Source: Rhyzopertha dominica
Lineage: Eukaryota > Arthropoda > Insecta > Coleoptera > Bostrichidae
DNA length: 64,000 nucleotides
Direction: 5' to 3'
Assembly (NCBI GenBank): GCA_025024175.1
Contig: QCXZ01000075.1
Coordinates: 4,154,001-4,218,000 of the forward strand
Position 1 is the first letter of the stretch; every line of letters begins with the position of its first letter. This document shows positions 34,110 to 44,485 of this stretch, piece by piece. The notes beneath the pieces were generated by a model. The model was not told where the DNA came from. It made no database searches and saw only the letters and a program-made list of their open reading frames with translations. The translations under genes were made by a program, and so were the position numbers.

Positions 34110-35498
34110 ATTTTATCCAAAATCACTTTATAATTAAAGTTTTATCAACACTTGAAGTACCACTTTATTTATATATTTATAATGAAATTATTCCAGTAGT
34201 CAGGTAAAGCAAAATACAACCTTACATAAATCGCATTTTGTTTATTTATTACTAACATTAAAATTAACATTCTGGTATCAAATTTTACTTTCTTGCCATT
34301 AACATTATGTTTGCAGCAGTCTTTCTTTGCAAAGGAATGACTGGCACCAGCAGAATCTTGGATTTACCTTGCAATGTCCAGCTTATTAGAAATGGAATCC
34401 TCGATATAGCTTATTTCTGCTATAGCGGAGCTTCTCCACCCACCATGTTTAATTGTTGTGAGGTCAGTACCTGTATTAACCAGTGAAGTTGTCGAGGTAC
34501 GCCTCATACAATGGTCGCTATAAGCTTCTGCATTTGCCCGATTCAAAATTTAAGCAACTCTTGAAGGGGCTTTCGATAGAGTGTTGATTCGAACAGATTG
34601 TGAAGTATAATTTTGATTAGTGTATCGTAAAAAGAGTCTGTCGTTGGATAAATTCTTAGATGCTACTTGTCTCCACAGCATTGGTAGAGAATTCTTCTCC
34701 TATTATTGTGAATTTTCGCGAAATGCATTTCTAGGTAACAGGTATCGAAAAAGCAGACAAGCGTCCCTGTCTTCTACATTACTGACTTTCAAATTCGTTA
34801 ACTCGCAGCAGCGACAGGCATTCCCATTATTAGTGCAATCTAAAATATTTTAAAATGTATTATCTATAACGTCGAGAAATTCATGAGATGTTATCGCAAG
34901 CTGTTCGCAGAAATTTTTCCACATGCACTTTTTCCAATACTGCAGCTTTCTTCACTTTGAATTCTCGCGACACACTCTTCAGGTAGGCTATATTTATTAT
35001 ATTTATTACTATATTTCCCAATGTCTATGTTTCTATAAACCTTTATGGCAGCCTTCAGCATGGAGTATTTCGACCACAAATTTAAGAAATTTAAGACAGT
35101 ACTTCCTCATTAATTTATGGCATATACACCCCGTTTTTCATTCCATTCGTTAAATTCGGGAAATACTTTTTCATAATGTTCCTTNAACTTCGCAGGCAAT
35201 AATTGTAGAGTTGCTTCTACAGCTTCTTTCAGGACTATCCTAGGTACACTTTCTTCCATCTCTCACCAACTTCACAAATGGAGTCGATAAACAATCGAAA
35301 ATAAATAGCACCAATTCAACACCTCCTGATATTTCTTTAATTAATTTCTATGATTTTTGGGGGGCAGCCGCTTTCACAGAGAAGTGTCAAATTATTTTTT
35401 GATGAAATCAGATAAAATTCCGGTGATTTTTGTTCTAAATGTCTACGATTATGGATAAAACGTTGTATTGAATACGTGTTTCAGTAGCATTTTATCCA
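34110..35498 (-). mobile_element. Crypton-like tyrosine-recombinase element, copy A
   Basis: The minus strand carries one decayed open reading frame from ATG at 35259 to the stop at 34364, interrupted by stops and frame changes. Visible order: N-terminal helical part, a core-binding piece (WSKYSMLKAAIKVY), box I with Arg in NACRCCELTNLKVSNVEDR (about 34770-34830), NDRLFLRYTNQN, then box II DHCMRRTSTTSLVNTGTDLT (His and Arg kept). HGGW follows with one residue missing before it, and then the candidate nucleophile Tyr in SYIEDS. This order matches insect Crypton-type YR-transposon proteins. The ends are marked by a 10-bp direct repeat, TGGATAAAAT on the minus strand, at 34110-34119 and 35489-35498. 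Homology with copy B covers the whole interval in inverted orientation. All catalytic residue types survive, but the reading frame is broken. Confidence 0.83.
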
Positions 35499-35550
35499 CT
35501 TCCCTCTTACGTCTAAACATTCTTGCGTGGATAAAATGCTATCTGAAACT
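35477..35550. repeat. Inverted copy of Crypton terminus flanking element A
   Basis: AGCATTTTATCCAC at 35486-35499 (left end of the inverted pair, the 5' terminus of element A) is matched perfectly by GTGGATAAAATGCT at 35527-35540 across a 27-nt spacer. With one extra base the match continues outward through GTTTCAG/CTGAAAC, giving about 22 paired positions. After 35550 the plus-strand sequence no longer resembles element B. The arrangement looks like two 5' termini placed head to head. Confidence 0.75.
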
Positions 35551-35749
35551 CTTATACAGTACAATAAACAACTATTGTAGATACACGTGCTTCATAAGCG
35601 ATCATTAGATATAATTGTAATAATATTGAAGTAACAGAGCATCTATTTGACATAACAAGATTTGTTTTTTTGTCTGGTATTAATTGCAGTAGCAGATAGC
35701 ATAAATATTTCATAACTCCGCTCTTTCAAGCCTGATTAATTCAAGACCA

Positions 35750-36120
35750 TTTCTCGACTGTCTTTATACATACCTTTAATCAATAATTGGCCGCGTTAGT
35801 CTGAAATCGAACAAACGACATCGTTACACAATCTTCTTCCTAACGATTTCCTACCTTTCTTTCCGAGACCTTTGATCTCAAAAACCGCAAAAAGATTGGC
35901 GCATCAACGGTTAACTTTAAACATTCGCTCCCATTACTACTCAAATTGGCGACCTGCGAAATGTTCAGCGACTTTCATCCAAGTATTCTGGACCGTAAAG
36001 TTCTGTATTTCCTCGAAGACGAGCCGGATCTAAAGTGTAAGACCAAATTAAGATGCGTTTAGTCAGACTATTACATCACAGCGTGTGTGTGAGCATAATG
36101 CATGGGTCTAGTAAGTAAGT
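35750..36120. promoter_or_regulatory. GC-richer island with TCF and Runt-type sites
   Basis: The block has CCTTTGATC (35869-35877), a good match to the TCF/Pangolin site, and AACCGCAA (35883-35890), a Runt-type core, within 15 bp of each other, in DNA with raised CpG content. No coding frame is convincing. Enhancer function is an inference. Confidence 0.3.
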
Positions 36121-36659
36121 AGCGTTTTATGACTATTTACCAGGGACGGCTTCAAATTATTTGGAAGGACACATGAGGACCTGGTAGATTTCTCGACGTT
36201 TAAGGGTTAGAAACAATAATCTTCAATCTTCTATACATATAGTGCGTCATCAAATCAATCAATGATTAACTATCAATCTAGCATTTTCAAGAGGCATTGT
36301 AACCAAAACAGTATTTCGTAGTTGGATCATATATCTATCTATATTGCAAATAAAACACTACATTTTATTTTAAGGTAATATTAAGTGTTACAATATTAGT
36401 GCTCCACTAGTTTGTCGTATACATATTAATTATGATTATTACTAACTGCCAATCGGCCAAACTTTAATTTTAATTTAGTAATAATACTACTAATAATAAC
36501 AACAACAATATTAAAGGAAATTTAATTACTTTACGTTAGAAGGTCTAATAATTTTTGATTGATGGAAGATAAAGTAGCAAAAGTATACATCAAATTGAAG
36601 GAAATTTAATGCTCTACAACTTCCTTCATGCCAACATCAGTATTTTATTGGTTTGAAGT

Positions 36660-37220
36660 TCGGTGCGGTTCTATAAATTCATTTCTTCATTTTTGGTGAT
36701 CACCAATGTATCAAAAGCCGGCTCTGGATTGTCTCATGTCGTCATAACCCATTACCAATAATTACACGCACGACAACCGTATCGTAGTAGCTTTGTACAG
36801 GAAGCAAACAATCGTCATTGTTAACCGACACGTTCCTGTCAAAGTACACGTTTTCAGGGTCAGTGAAAATAATTTCTCCTCTTCAGCTTACGTAACACGT
36901 AGCTCCTTGTCCTTGTCATCTTGAGCGGAATATGATAAGAGGTAAGATACGAATTGAACTGAAATTGGGTTTCTCGTCGTCGATGTCGAAATGTCTGTTT
37001 ACAGTCAATAAATTCCGACCGGATCGTTTATTTTATTGGCGAAATGTAACCGAGAAATTGCAAAAAATAGTTTCGCAACTCGGATTGCCTTTTGACGTCG
37101 TCTGGTCCGGAGGTAATTACAGGGTAGTGCGCGTGAAGTTTTCACCTGAACGAGGCGGAAATTTATTGCGCGTTTTGCATATGAAATCGTTGACTATACC
37201 ATATAGAAATAATTAAGACT
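36660..37220 (+). other. GC-richer island with unassigned 94-codon frame
   Basis: The island starts with a diverged copy of the CGGCTCTGGAT motif (36719) and contains an open frame at 36932-37216. Its second half (KFRPDRLFYWRNVTEKLQK, then LGLPFDVVWSGG) has mixed protein-like composition and follows a possible acceptor, TTTACAG, ending near 37000. No family is recognised. It may be an exon, an old element, or conserved noncoding DNA that happens to be open. Confidence 0.22.
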
Positions 37221-37639
37221 TTATTAAAAATGATGATCATTGCCTATTTAGTAACGCAATTTACCTGGTTAGCACACATAAAAATGGTATTATTGGAGAT
37301 AACGTGTGATGGAGAAATCTAATTTTCTCTTGTATATCTTCAGAATATTTCGAAACAAAATTTTATCTTTTCAACATAATTTTCTTTAAGACTACTACGC
37401 ATTTAACATGATGAAATTTTATCTTACTTTTTTTTTCAGCTTCGAGAGCAATTGCGAAACTAGTATGGTAGAGAAGATTTACGTTACATATAAACCGTCT
37501 TAACCAGCTAATTTATTATGACTATTTATTTTTTTATTATCATCAGTATCGTTGTTATACAAATATTAATAAATTTAAAATGCCGATATTACGTCAGAAA
37601 TAATAGTTATTTCAGATAGTTTTTTTTAATTTCCTTAAG

Positions 37640-38859
37640 TGGCTAAAATGCGACTGAAACACGAATACAACGTTTTATCCATAATCACAAGCATTTAGAA
37701 CCAAAATATCTGATTTTATCAACAAATAATATGACATTTTGATGTGACAACGGCTGCCACCCTAAAAACCATAGAAATTAACTAGAGAAATATTAAGAGA
37801 TGTTGAAGTGTTGCTATTTATCTTGGATTGTTTATCCACTCCATTTTCAAAAATTTGTGAATATGATGAGAAATGGAGGAAGATGTTCCTGTGATAATCT
37901 TGAAGGAAGCTGCAGCAGCAACTTTTCAATTATTGTCTGCAAAGACCAAGGAATATTATGAAAGTATTTCCAAATTTAACGAATTGAATGAAAAACGTGG
38001 TGTATCTACCATAGATGAGGTAGCCCTGTTATCATATTTCTTAACTTTGAAGAAGTATGCAATTTTATCCATGTGATCCAATTACTCGACTCTGAAGGCT
38101 GCAATAAATGTTTATAGAATCATGGAAAATGTAGTAAGCCTTCTGCCTTCCTGAAGAGTGTGTCGAGAAGAAAGCTGCAGTATTGGAAAAAGCACACGTG
38201 GAAGAATTTTTGCGAAGGGTTTGCGATATAAAATATTCGATGTTTAAGTCAATACCTCATAATTTTCTAGACGTTATAGATAATAAATTTTAAAATATAT
38301 TAGATTGCACTAATAATGGGAGTGCTGCGAACTAACAAATTTTAAAATCAGTAATATAGAAGAAAGAAGCACACACCTGCTTGTTTCGGTACCAGATACC
38401 AAGATGGGCATTTCACAAAAATTCACAATATTAAAAGAAGGATTCTCTATCAATGCTATGGAGATATGTAGAAAATACATGTCCTTACGTCCAAAGAATT
38501 TATTTAACGACAGATTCTTTTTACGATACACTAATCAAAACTGTTGGAATCAACACTCTGTGGAAAGTCCCTTGAAGGGTTGCCTGGTTTATTAATCTGC
38601 TAAAGACAGAAGCTTATAGCGGCTTCGACAGGCATGCGTTCTAAAACCCATGACAGCTACAAACTTAATGTTTATAAATATAAATGCTAATGTCAATATT
38701 AATAATAAATAAATAAAATATCATTTATTTATTGTATTTTTCATTATCTCACTAGTGAAATAAAGTAATATAATTATTCCATATAAACATATAAACTGGT
38801 ATTTTATACGGTTCTTAAGTGTAGATAAAACATAATTATAAGGTGATTATGGATGAAAT
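37640..38859 (+). mobile_element. Crypton-like tyrosine-recombinase element, copy B
   Basis: Copy B runs in the opposite orientation to copy A and is homologous along its length. It starts with TGGCTAAAAT (37640-37649) and ends with TGGATGAAAT (38850-38859), diverged forms of the terminal direct repeat of copy A. The frame starts at ATG 37873 (IILKEAAAATFQLLSAKTK, DEVALLSYF, then YSTLKAAINVY after a stop) and continues with ELTNFKISNIEERSTHLL, TKMGISQKFTI, YMSLRP and DRFFLRYTNQN. Compared with copy A it has lost the box I arginine region (near 38318-38330). A deletion near 38620 removed box II (H..R), HGGW and the nucleophile region. It is therefore a non-autonomous relic. Confidence 0.8.
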
Positions 38860-40499
38860 TCATATAAACAAACATACTTGACTGACTAAAAGCAATTATT
38901 AAACTAGTAACATAGGGAAGATCGAGGTTTGTTGTTGCAGTTTTAATACAATATTTTTTGTCACTTTTAATTTACCTACGGTGCTGCGGATTGGCAAGAA
39001 TACATGTTGGTGTCATTTTCCTACTTGAAGAAAATTTATGATTTATACATCTTTAACTCTAAAGAGAAAAAAGTCGTTAATTGACATATTGTCACATGTA
39101 ACAATTTGTCCTGTTAAGGGGCATATTGATACACAGCGAGGAGTTAGTTGTTACATCTAAAAATTGAGAAATGGTCACCGTAAATATAGCTATATTTTAT
39201 TTAAAAAAAAACAGAATCATCATCTGTATCAACATCTGGCATGTTAGACAAATATTGTACACATGTGTAGAAAGGATCATCTTCACCACAGTGCGTAATG
39301 CACCGCTCTTGCTATTGGAAAATGGTTCCATACATTCAGTGCAATCTTTTTCATCGCCACTTGAGGCAGCACTTCTAGCCGCATGTTGTCGCCTCTTCTT
39401 CCTTTGGTTTTTGAGCGTCCCTTCTAAGTTGTCTTTAGAGATCGAATTTGCATAAGGAAATTAACAGTACTAGGGTTTACATTGATGATGGAAGACTCAA
39501 TTGGTTTGGAGCTAGTTCTATGTCTATGGCGGCGCCGGTCGGCTTTGAGTTTCATGCTTCTTCTAAGCCAGATATTATGTTTCTGTTGTTAGCATTTGTA
39601 GGTAGGTAAAAGTTAACTCAAAACCCCAAAATTCCTGTTGTGTAGTCGTGTGAGGTCATTAATTTGTTACATGTGTCTATTTCAGAAACGGTGTTTTCAG
39701 GAATAATAATTATTCCATACCATACACATTGTAAAATAGGTCTAGAGGACCCAGTAATCATATTAAAAGGGGTGTTATTTAAAGTTCGATAGCTATTATG
39801 GGTCACATTCCTTTTCTATGCTTGATTCGTATGGTTTTGTAGTGGACGTAATTTTTGGTATATCGGCAAACTTACAATTTTGACTCCGGGCACGGAACCG
39901 CGTTTTTTGCACCGTTTGCATTTGCTTAGCGCCGCCCCTACCAGTAGGTACAAAAAAGGAGTTATACACATTTTAGGTCATAACTTTTTCATGGATACTT
40001 TAGTACTAATTCGCAGATTACAATTACAACCATAAAGAAGCGCTTCGAACAACACAAAACCTTCTTTCTCGTATTCCTCTCGCCGCTTCCTGCTTCCGTG
40101 AGGCGACGTTATTTTATTTACTTTGGCAAAGTACCTCCCATCCTCAATTTGCATTGCTAATAGGTATTTAATTGGTTGTCGTACAGCCATATACAAAACA
40201 GCGAGACCATGTTTGCAAACGCTTTAACACTTTAATTTTATATCGGCGTTGCATAACTTTCACCTATTGCGCTCTAACGTGACCTACCATCACTGGATAT
40301 CCTTCTTTAGAATGTTTCAGAAGGTAGGTATTGATATCTTAATACACAAAGTAGCTAGAACGTAATATGCGTAAAATAGCTTCCAAAATGTAGCATCCAT
40401 AAGTTGCAAGGTGATAGTGCTAATAATTGACTTAAAAAATCTGTCAACTTTGAAATGGTTATAAAAATACTAGACAAAGTCTTGCTGATTTTTCGGGTT
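38860..40499. other. No gene seen
   Basis: Frames at 39171-39455 (plus) and 39978-40196 (minus) have no recognisable motif or splice context. Two short GC-rich patches (39530-39550 and 39880-39960, with GGCGGCGCCGG and GCGCCGCCCC) may be ends of an unidentified repeat. Confidence 0.35.
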
Positions 40500-41160
40500 A
40501 GTAGAACGCCGTTTATCATTTAAATCTGTTCTATTTTTGGTTTCTCTTTCCAAGGTAACCTATGAAGATCTCCAGTCTCAATAAATTGAGCTCCAAATCT
40601 TCCAAACCTTTTGGTTTTTAGCAGTCAGCGGTTGGTAAGGAGGTGAACCGAAGTTTTCGTTTCTTCTGAGCAAATCCTACAGGTACTACTCTCTGTTACA
40701 CCCTTATTATATAGGAGGACACCCACGATTAATTACAATTGAGAACGACTCAGACTTAAAAGCCATTTGCCTTCCTGAGCACGCGTAGGTACAGGGATGA
40801 TGGCCCTTGATTGCCGGAGTTAAATCTTCCCGATACAAACACAACTGAGGACCAAACCACTTTGGATCTCAGCCCTCAGACTGCTTTCTGGGATAGCAAT
40901 GGAATGCGTGAGCAGGAACCCAAATCAAATTAACCCGATTAGGTTAGGCCAACTTTATTAATGAGTTACGATAGTTTAGTAGTAGGCCGTAAGGCACCCT
41001 AACACAAGTAAGCTCACAAATGTCGCCTGGCTATCGTAGCAAATGTAGATATGCAATCCGGAGTACTATCTACTGAGGTTCTCATGAGCACATGCCAGAA
41101 TTACATAAATTTCCGTTTGAAATGTGCTAGGGTACTACCAGATGAGTCCTTGTGCTTTCA
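40500..41160 (-). mobile_element. I/R1-type LINE: RNase H domain remnant
   Basis: The minus strand reads through the RNase H domain and C-terminus of a non-LTR element. It shows STFQTEIYVILACAHENLSR (catalytic Glu; about 41075-41134), IYICYDSQATF (catalytic Asp; about 41020-41055), and after frame changes NRVNLIWVPAHA (about 40910-40945, where WVPGHSG is usual). The C-terminal zinc-knuckle-like CRICSEETKTSVHLL follows near 40640-40690. A trailing segment, RFGRFGAQFIETGDLHRLP, continues to about 40550. Stops and frameshifts are frequent. Its position downstream of another minus-strand RT piece suggests one element at first sight, but that RT belongs to a family normally without RNase H, so I treat them as separate insertions. 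Confidence 0.8.
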
Positions 41161-41324
41161 CCACTCAGAAATGACTCCTCCTTATTGGGGATATTGATTC
41201 TGTATATACGGTGTATCAAAATTAATCGTCGCTATACGGTTCCTCTCTCCCCCGGATTTTCAGTTACCTAACCCCAGCAATCTAAAGGGTGCTCCCCGGG
41301 CTACATATTCTATCCTTGCTTGTA

Positions 41325-41965
41325 GAGGATATTTCAGAACCCTGAGGCAATCCAGAGGTAGCACAATAAAGAAAGGAATGCGAACTATTTGAGTTCTATT
41401 AAAAATATAAGAAGTCAACCAATTTAATAAATTACCACACACCCATATGTCAATAAGTTTTGTAATTAGGATGTTATGATTAATTTTGTCGAACGCTTTG
41501 GTCAAATCTGATGTATAAACTGCATCGACTTGTATTTGACGACAGTCCAATGCTTCAATAATGTACTCTGAATAGGTTACTAAATTTGATTCAATTGACC
41601 GTTTTGCATAGAAACCTGTTGTTCAGTTATAATATTGTTTGTAAATGCATTAAATAATCTGTTTGAATATTTTACTGAAAATACTTATTTTGCTAATCTT
41701 ACCACTTTTATATATTGAAGTTATATTCCACGAAGAAGGGAATTAACAGTTTTCTGCAGATTTTGTAAAAATTATAAACAGGGGTTCCCTGAGACATACA
41801 GCACATTGTTTTATGATTAAAGCCTGCATATATTAATATCCAGACTAGATATTACTTCGTACATTTCTTCTGAACTTATTTTGATGGTACTGATTGCATT
41901 ACTTTTGTTAAATTCAGACACTGAAACTTTGGAGTTACATTGAGTATATTGACTTTTGAAATTTA
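41325..41965 (-). mobile_element. Jockey/CR1-type LINE RT fragment
   Basis: Minus-strand frames show, in order, ISSEEMYEVISSLDINIC (about 41850-41905), IIKQCAVCLREPLFII, SIYKSGKISKISIFSKIF, GFYAKRSIESNLVTYSEYI, and the palm segment IQVDAVYT-DLTKAFDKINH (about 41475-41540). NLLNWLTSYIFNRTQIVRI follows, and SGLPQGSE ends the match near 41325. The usual NYRPISIL wording after the KSGK motif is missing, an internal deletion. The copy is truncated immediately after PQGS, so the YADD box is absent. Stops and frameshifts confirm inactivity. The sequence to its left is unrelated. Confidence 0.85.
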
Positions 41966-42239
41966 AATTGATCACAAATTTCTACTATATCATATGTAGA
42001 AGACTACCATATTTCATGGCGTCTGGTATAGAACCACCGCGTTGACATAAAATAACATATTAGGAGACATGTCAAGATAAATATAAAACAGACAGAGTTG
42101 CGATTGCCTAATAGTATAAAATTTTGTGTAAAATAGTAAAATAGCAACTTATTAAGAAAGACTAAGTCCGACTCATTGTTACGACCATGGATAAACCACT
42201 TTCTGATCATGTCCAAAAGCATTATCGTCAACATTCCAT
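41966..42239. other. No feature seen
   Basis: AT-rich; the 76-codon minus frame at 42004-42234 is hydrophobic and unsupported. Confidence 0.35.
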
Positions 42240-42640
42240 CGCAGACAAATTAACCCACAGCCAACTGGTTACTTTTAAGGCCGTCACATGGAACGAATGC
42301 NCAAGTAAATCGCTTTCGCGGGCCCACGAAAAAAAACTATCCTCCGCGTTTAATTGAATATTCAAATCTCAAGCACAAAGATCCAATTAAGACAATTATG
42401 GATAATTAGCGGAAGAGCTGCTTTATTAGTTCTCACAGAGAGTGTTGCAACAATAACTATAATACCGAATTAACGTAATGGGGCATTCGTGATAGGCGTG
42501 GATGGAATGGGCCATTTTACGAGCGATTACTTTCTTTGGTCTGCAGATTATGTGTATTCGGTCGGCTATCTTTGGAGCGCTCGCAGTATAGCACAACCTG
42601 AATAGTTTGCTGTTTGCAGTGTAATTAGTTTGTCTATGAC
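42240..42640. promoter_or_regulatory. CpG-rich island, possible conserved noncoding element
   Basis: This is the clearest GC/CpG island of the desert (for example TCGCTTTCGCGGGCCCACG near 42310), with CCATTTTACGAGCG, CGTTTAATTGAATATTC and GCGGAAGAGC (the last also at 27162). No coding frame is convincing. Homeodomain-type cores suggest an enhancer, but this is only an inference. Confidence 0.3.
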
Positions 42641-43379
42641 GTGGAAATTCAGGAACGATTCGTATAAGGTGAATCTATAAACTCTGCCATTAAAGGTCGA
42701 TTTTTGTGAAAATTAAATTAAAGATATTTCATATTCAATTATGCTGGATATTTTCCAGAAGACAATTTTTTATAATAACCTAGAAATCTATAATAGTTAT
42801 TGATTATACAGGGTAATTCACTAAGTGTACGCAGCAGCTGTATCTTGAACACCCCTCACGCTATCGCCTTGGGAAAGGAAATTTTTTAAAGATAAAAACG
42901 TACCAGAGAAATTCACTTAATATATTTTGAAGTTTCTAAGTTTCCTAAGTGGGGTATTTGACATAAATCAAAAATTTGTAGATAAAATGTTAGTGAAAAA
43001 TAGAATTTTTGAAATCCCTATTTAATTACCTAGAAGTTTTGTTAGAACATTTTCCCTCTGATGCCATGGTAACGGCGATCAAAGACTGTTAATTCCAGAA
43101 TGTAATTCAACGTTTTATCAACTACCGGGGGCAAAACCGGTGAACTATTAGATGAAAAATTCTGGTTTTGAAAACGTTAGATTTGGCAGATTTGCACAAG
43201 GAACTTAGGTTCGTCAATAATTATATATAATATCGAGTACGAGGATGTATTTAGGAATCTTTAATGATGGTATTGGTTCGCTTCTTGCTTGAGGATTGTG
43301 CAAATATTCTAACGGAATTGATGCATAGTTATGCTGTTCAGTCATAAAACATTCAACATTCCCCATCATTATGAAAAAA
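42641..43379. other. No feature seen
   Basis: AT-rich noncoding DNA; no recognisable element. Confidence 0.4.
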
Positions 43380-43690
43380 AAAACATTTCTTTATCCTATT
43401 TTTAAAAAAGGAAATCCTAATGATATTGCCAACCAAAAAGGTACCACTCTTATACGTAATTTCGCAAAAATCTGAAAAGCTACATTATACAGTAAATGAT
43501 ATTCTTCTGCTACACAATTCGTACCCAAAAAACAGCATGGATTTACGCAGAGTAAATCAGGTATATCAAATCTGTTTTTTTTCTCACTATGCTTCTGGGT
43601 CTTTAGATAATAGATGTTATTTCTACTGATTTTTAAAATACTTTAGCACCAAATTGGCCATCATATTATTTTGTTAAAACTTGAACACTT
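43380..43690 (+). mobile_element. LINE RT scrap (Jockey/CR1-type)
   Basis: Broken frames read KKTFLYPIFKKGNPNDI (43374-43424), then KKQHGFTQSKSGISNLFF (about 43528-43580), then DVISTDF near 43613-43635 and HHIILLKLE near 43659-43686. These are RT motifs in the usual order (PIFKKG, QHGF..GRS, VDVIYTDF.KAFD, LL.KL). Stops and frameshifts separate every piece; no catalytic box remains. Confidence 0.75.
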
Positions 43691-44040
43691 GCATTGCTTA
43701 TAAAAGCAAAAATGGCAGGTTCATTACAAAATATACCTATTATTCCTAACTTACTGTATCTAATTTTGATGAAATGTGATTAATTATTGCTTTTATCAAA
43801 AAATAGGTAAGACATTTTTGTAACAGGGATTACTGAAGATTTAGTCTTAGTACCTTAAAAAATGAGATATTGTTAGTTACGTTCCTGTATTTTATCTTTA
43901 AGAAATTATTTTTTTCTATTATTGTACGTATAGCTTCCTGTTTTTGTTTTATTTCTTATGTACCCTTTATAATTGAAATCTCAATCATATTTCTTCATTC
44001 TATTTTATCACTATATTTTATTAAGGTATGATAAAAGCGG
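43691..44040. other. No feature seen
   Basis: AT-rich DNA between the LINE scrap and the upstream region of gene 1. Confidence 0.35.
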
Positions 44041-44056
44041 CAGCTGTCCAGCTGTC
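44041..44056 (+). promoter_or_regulatory. Tandem E-box (CAGCTGTC twice)
   Basis: Two back-to-back copies of CAGCTGTC, each with a CAGCTG E-box, lie about 380 bp upstream of the likely TATA box of gene 1. This is a candidate bHLH-binding site, not tested. Confidence 0.3.
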
Positions 44057-44416
44057 CTATATGTTGTCACAGATGATCCAGCTTGAAGTTAACTTGTTGT
44101 TGCATGTCCTGAGTATTGCATTGTTTTTACTTCTAAAGCCCATTCACAATGCTACTATTTAAATTTTTTATTTTTTTTGGCACATGTACAAATAATTGAA
44201 ATTTGTTTAAAAACTAAAACCATATATAACACAATTCAATTACCTTTCCAGTACCTGACTTACTAGTGGTTAGAAATGTTAGCAATTTCTCTAACTACCA
44301 TTTAATTGCCCGTCTTAGTTTTCCATATTACCGAACCGCTCATGACCACAGGCCCAAAATGCCCAAATGTATTGCCCATTATACACACTTCGTCATGCCG
44401 TCTTTAAAATAGAAAG

Positions 44417-44425
44417 TTATATAAG
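44417..44425 (+). promoter_or_regulatory. TATA box of gene 1
   Basis: TTATATAAG lies 60-70 bp upstream of the start codon at 44486. A transcription start 25-30 bp downstream (near 44445-44450, TTCATTTAC) would leave a short leader of about 40 nt. Position and sequence are what is expected for a highly expressed insect gene. Confidence 0.55.
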
Positions 44426-44485
44426 GTAATTCCTGTTTCCTAATTCATTTACAAAATTTGTGGTGTAGTGTGAAAACGTGCTAAA

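Noticed and set aside
40500..41965. One single minus-strand LINE with RT and RNase H
   Set aside because: The RT wording (QVDAVYT, KAFDKINH) belongs to a Jockey/CR1-type family normally without RNase H, and the RT ends abruptly at 41325 in unrelated sequence; two insertions are more likely.
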